A stretch of DNA of 64,000 nucleotides from Methylobacterium organophilum (GTDB lineage: Bacteria > Pseudomonadota > Alphaproteobacteria > Rhizobiales > Beijerinckiaceae). The stretch lies in NCBI RefSeq assembly GCF_022179465.1, contig NZ_BPQV01000007.1, positions 124,001 through 188,000 of the forward strand, read 5' to 3'. Both the position numbers and the translations under genes were made by a program. Of this stretch, positions 63,638 to 64,000 are shown one piece after another; the stretch's first letter is position 1; each line of letters opens with the position of its first letter. Below the pieces are notes generated by a model that made no database searches, was not told the origin of the DNA, and saw only the letters and a list, made by a program, of their open reading frames with translations.

Positions 63638-63739
63638 GCGGAAGGGCTTGAGGACGCGCTCGCTTCGTGTATGGCGTCACGCGAGCACGGGCGCAGCGGG
63701 TTCTTCCGCGGCGCGAGAACAAAGGGCGGAAGCGGTCTT

Positions 63740-64000
63740 ATGGCGGTCTCGATCGACCCGATCCACCAGTTCGAGCTTCATCCGCTCGTGTCGCTGGGCC
63801 ATATCGGCAACCAGCAGCTCGCGTTCACGCAGTCGGCGCTCTACATGTTCGCCGCCGTGGGCGTCATCGCCCTCATCACCATCGTCGCCACCGCCTCGCG
63901 CTCGGTCGTCCCGGGCCGCATGCAGGCCCTGGCCGAGGTCTTCTACGAATTCATCGCGGACACGCTGCACCAGGCCACCGGCGACGGCGGTAAGCGCTTC
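63740..64000 (+). CDS. atpB: F1Fo ATP synthase subunit a, 3' end outside window
   Basis: The frame opens at ATG 63740 and runs to the window end without a stop (87 codons). It begins AVSIDPIHQFELHPLVSL, a typical alphaproteobacterial subunit a N terminus, and has the first membrane helix (ALYMFAAVGVIALITIV) followed by SRSVVPGRMQALAEVFYEFI. Subunit a forms the proton half-channels of the Fo motor. The rest of the atp operon should follow. Confidence 0.95.
   Translation, partial: MAVSIDPIHQFELHPLVSLGHIGNQQLAFTQSALYMFAAVGVIALITIVATASRSVVPGRMQALAEVFYEFIADTLHQATGDGGKRF

Overview
The window is GC-rich (very long spurious antisense frames run opposite most genes) and looks like chromosome of a Methylobacterium/Methylorubrum-type alphaproteobacterium. 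The strongest pointer is a lanthanide-type methanol dehydrogenase (xoxF) with the second metal-binding Asp. A CcrM-type cell-cycle methyltransferase, CheB/CheR/HWE-kinase fusions, a kaiC-kaiB-kaiB-kinase operon and a split F1Fo operon beginning with atpI agree with this. I see no tRNA, rRNA, CRISPR array, insertion sequence or phage gene. The species is not determined from sequence alone.

Layout. 1-1.6 kb: the end of a group III truncated haemoglobin, a DUF1488 gene and two small exported or membrane proteins. 1.6-6.2 kb (minus): a CheB-like esterase and a giant CheB-CheR-PAS-HWE sensor. 6.4-10.2 kb (minus): a MarR-regulated FUSC / DUF1656 / membrane-fusion efflux operon with overlapping genes and a palindromic operator on its promoter. 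10.2-14.7 kb (minus): histidine kinase, LuxR-type response regulator and xoxF, with a tandem palindrome between regulator and xoxF. 14.9-23.1 kb (minus): a double hybrid kinase, then kaiC, two kaiB genes and a PAS hybrid kinase with overlapping ends. 23.4-26.0 kb (minus): the alkylation-repair genes ada and alkA and a DUF3617 protein.

26.1-46.4 kb is the most unusual region. Two divergent operons start around 38.17-38.36 kb. The minus operon encodes a BMP-type ABC importer, an 8-oxoguanine-deaminase-like amidohydrolase, a catalytic Rieske-oxygenase subunit without its Rieske cluster, a CDA-fold deaminase, a flavin reductase and a molybdenum hydroxylase (FeS subunit plus a FAD-Mo fusion). The plus operon encodes an acylphosphatase-like protein, a stand-alone Rieske protein, a GST-fold protein, a two-subunit ThDP decarboxylase-like enzyme, a GMC oxidoreductase, a second amidohydrolase and a second Rieske-less catalytic subunit. 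A LysR regulator lies just beyond. The composition resembles the NdmC/NdmD/NdmE logic of bacterial purine N-demethylation, in which a catalytic subunit without a Rieske cluster works with a Rieske donated in trans and a GST-like partner. I infer a pathway for import and oxidative, deaminating breakdown of an N-heterocycle, possibly N-methylated. In a methylotroph the released C1 unit could be used. The substrate is not proven.

46.4-52 kb: small exported proteins, a YidB-like protein, a GT61 glycosyltransferase and a large coiled-coil/SEL1 protein split by a one-base frameshift in a C tract. 52-58.3 kb: a fatty-acid beta-oxidation set (acyl-CoA dehydrogenase, thiolase, FadJ-type multifunctional protein) with a DUF2059 protein and a candidate operator palindrome. 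58.4-63.1 kb: Pmp3-like peptide, CcrM, MutY, DUF1428, DUF721 and a DsbA-like oxidoreductase. 63.2-64 kb: a strong promoter, atpI and the start of atpB, which runs off the window.
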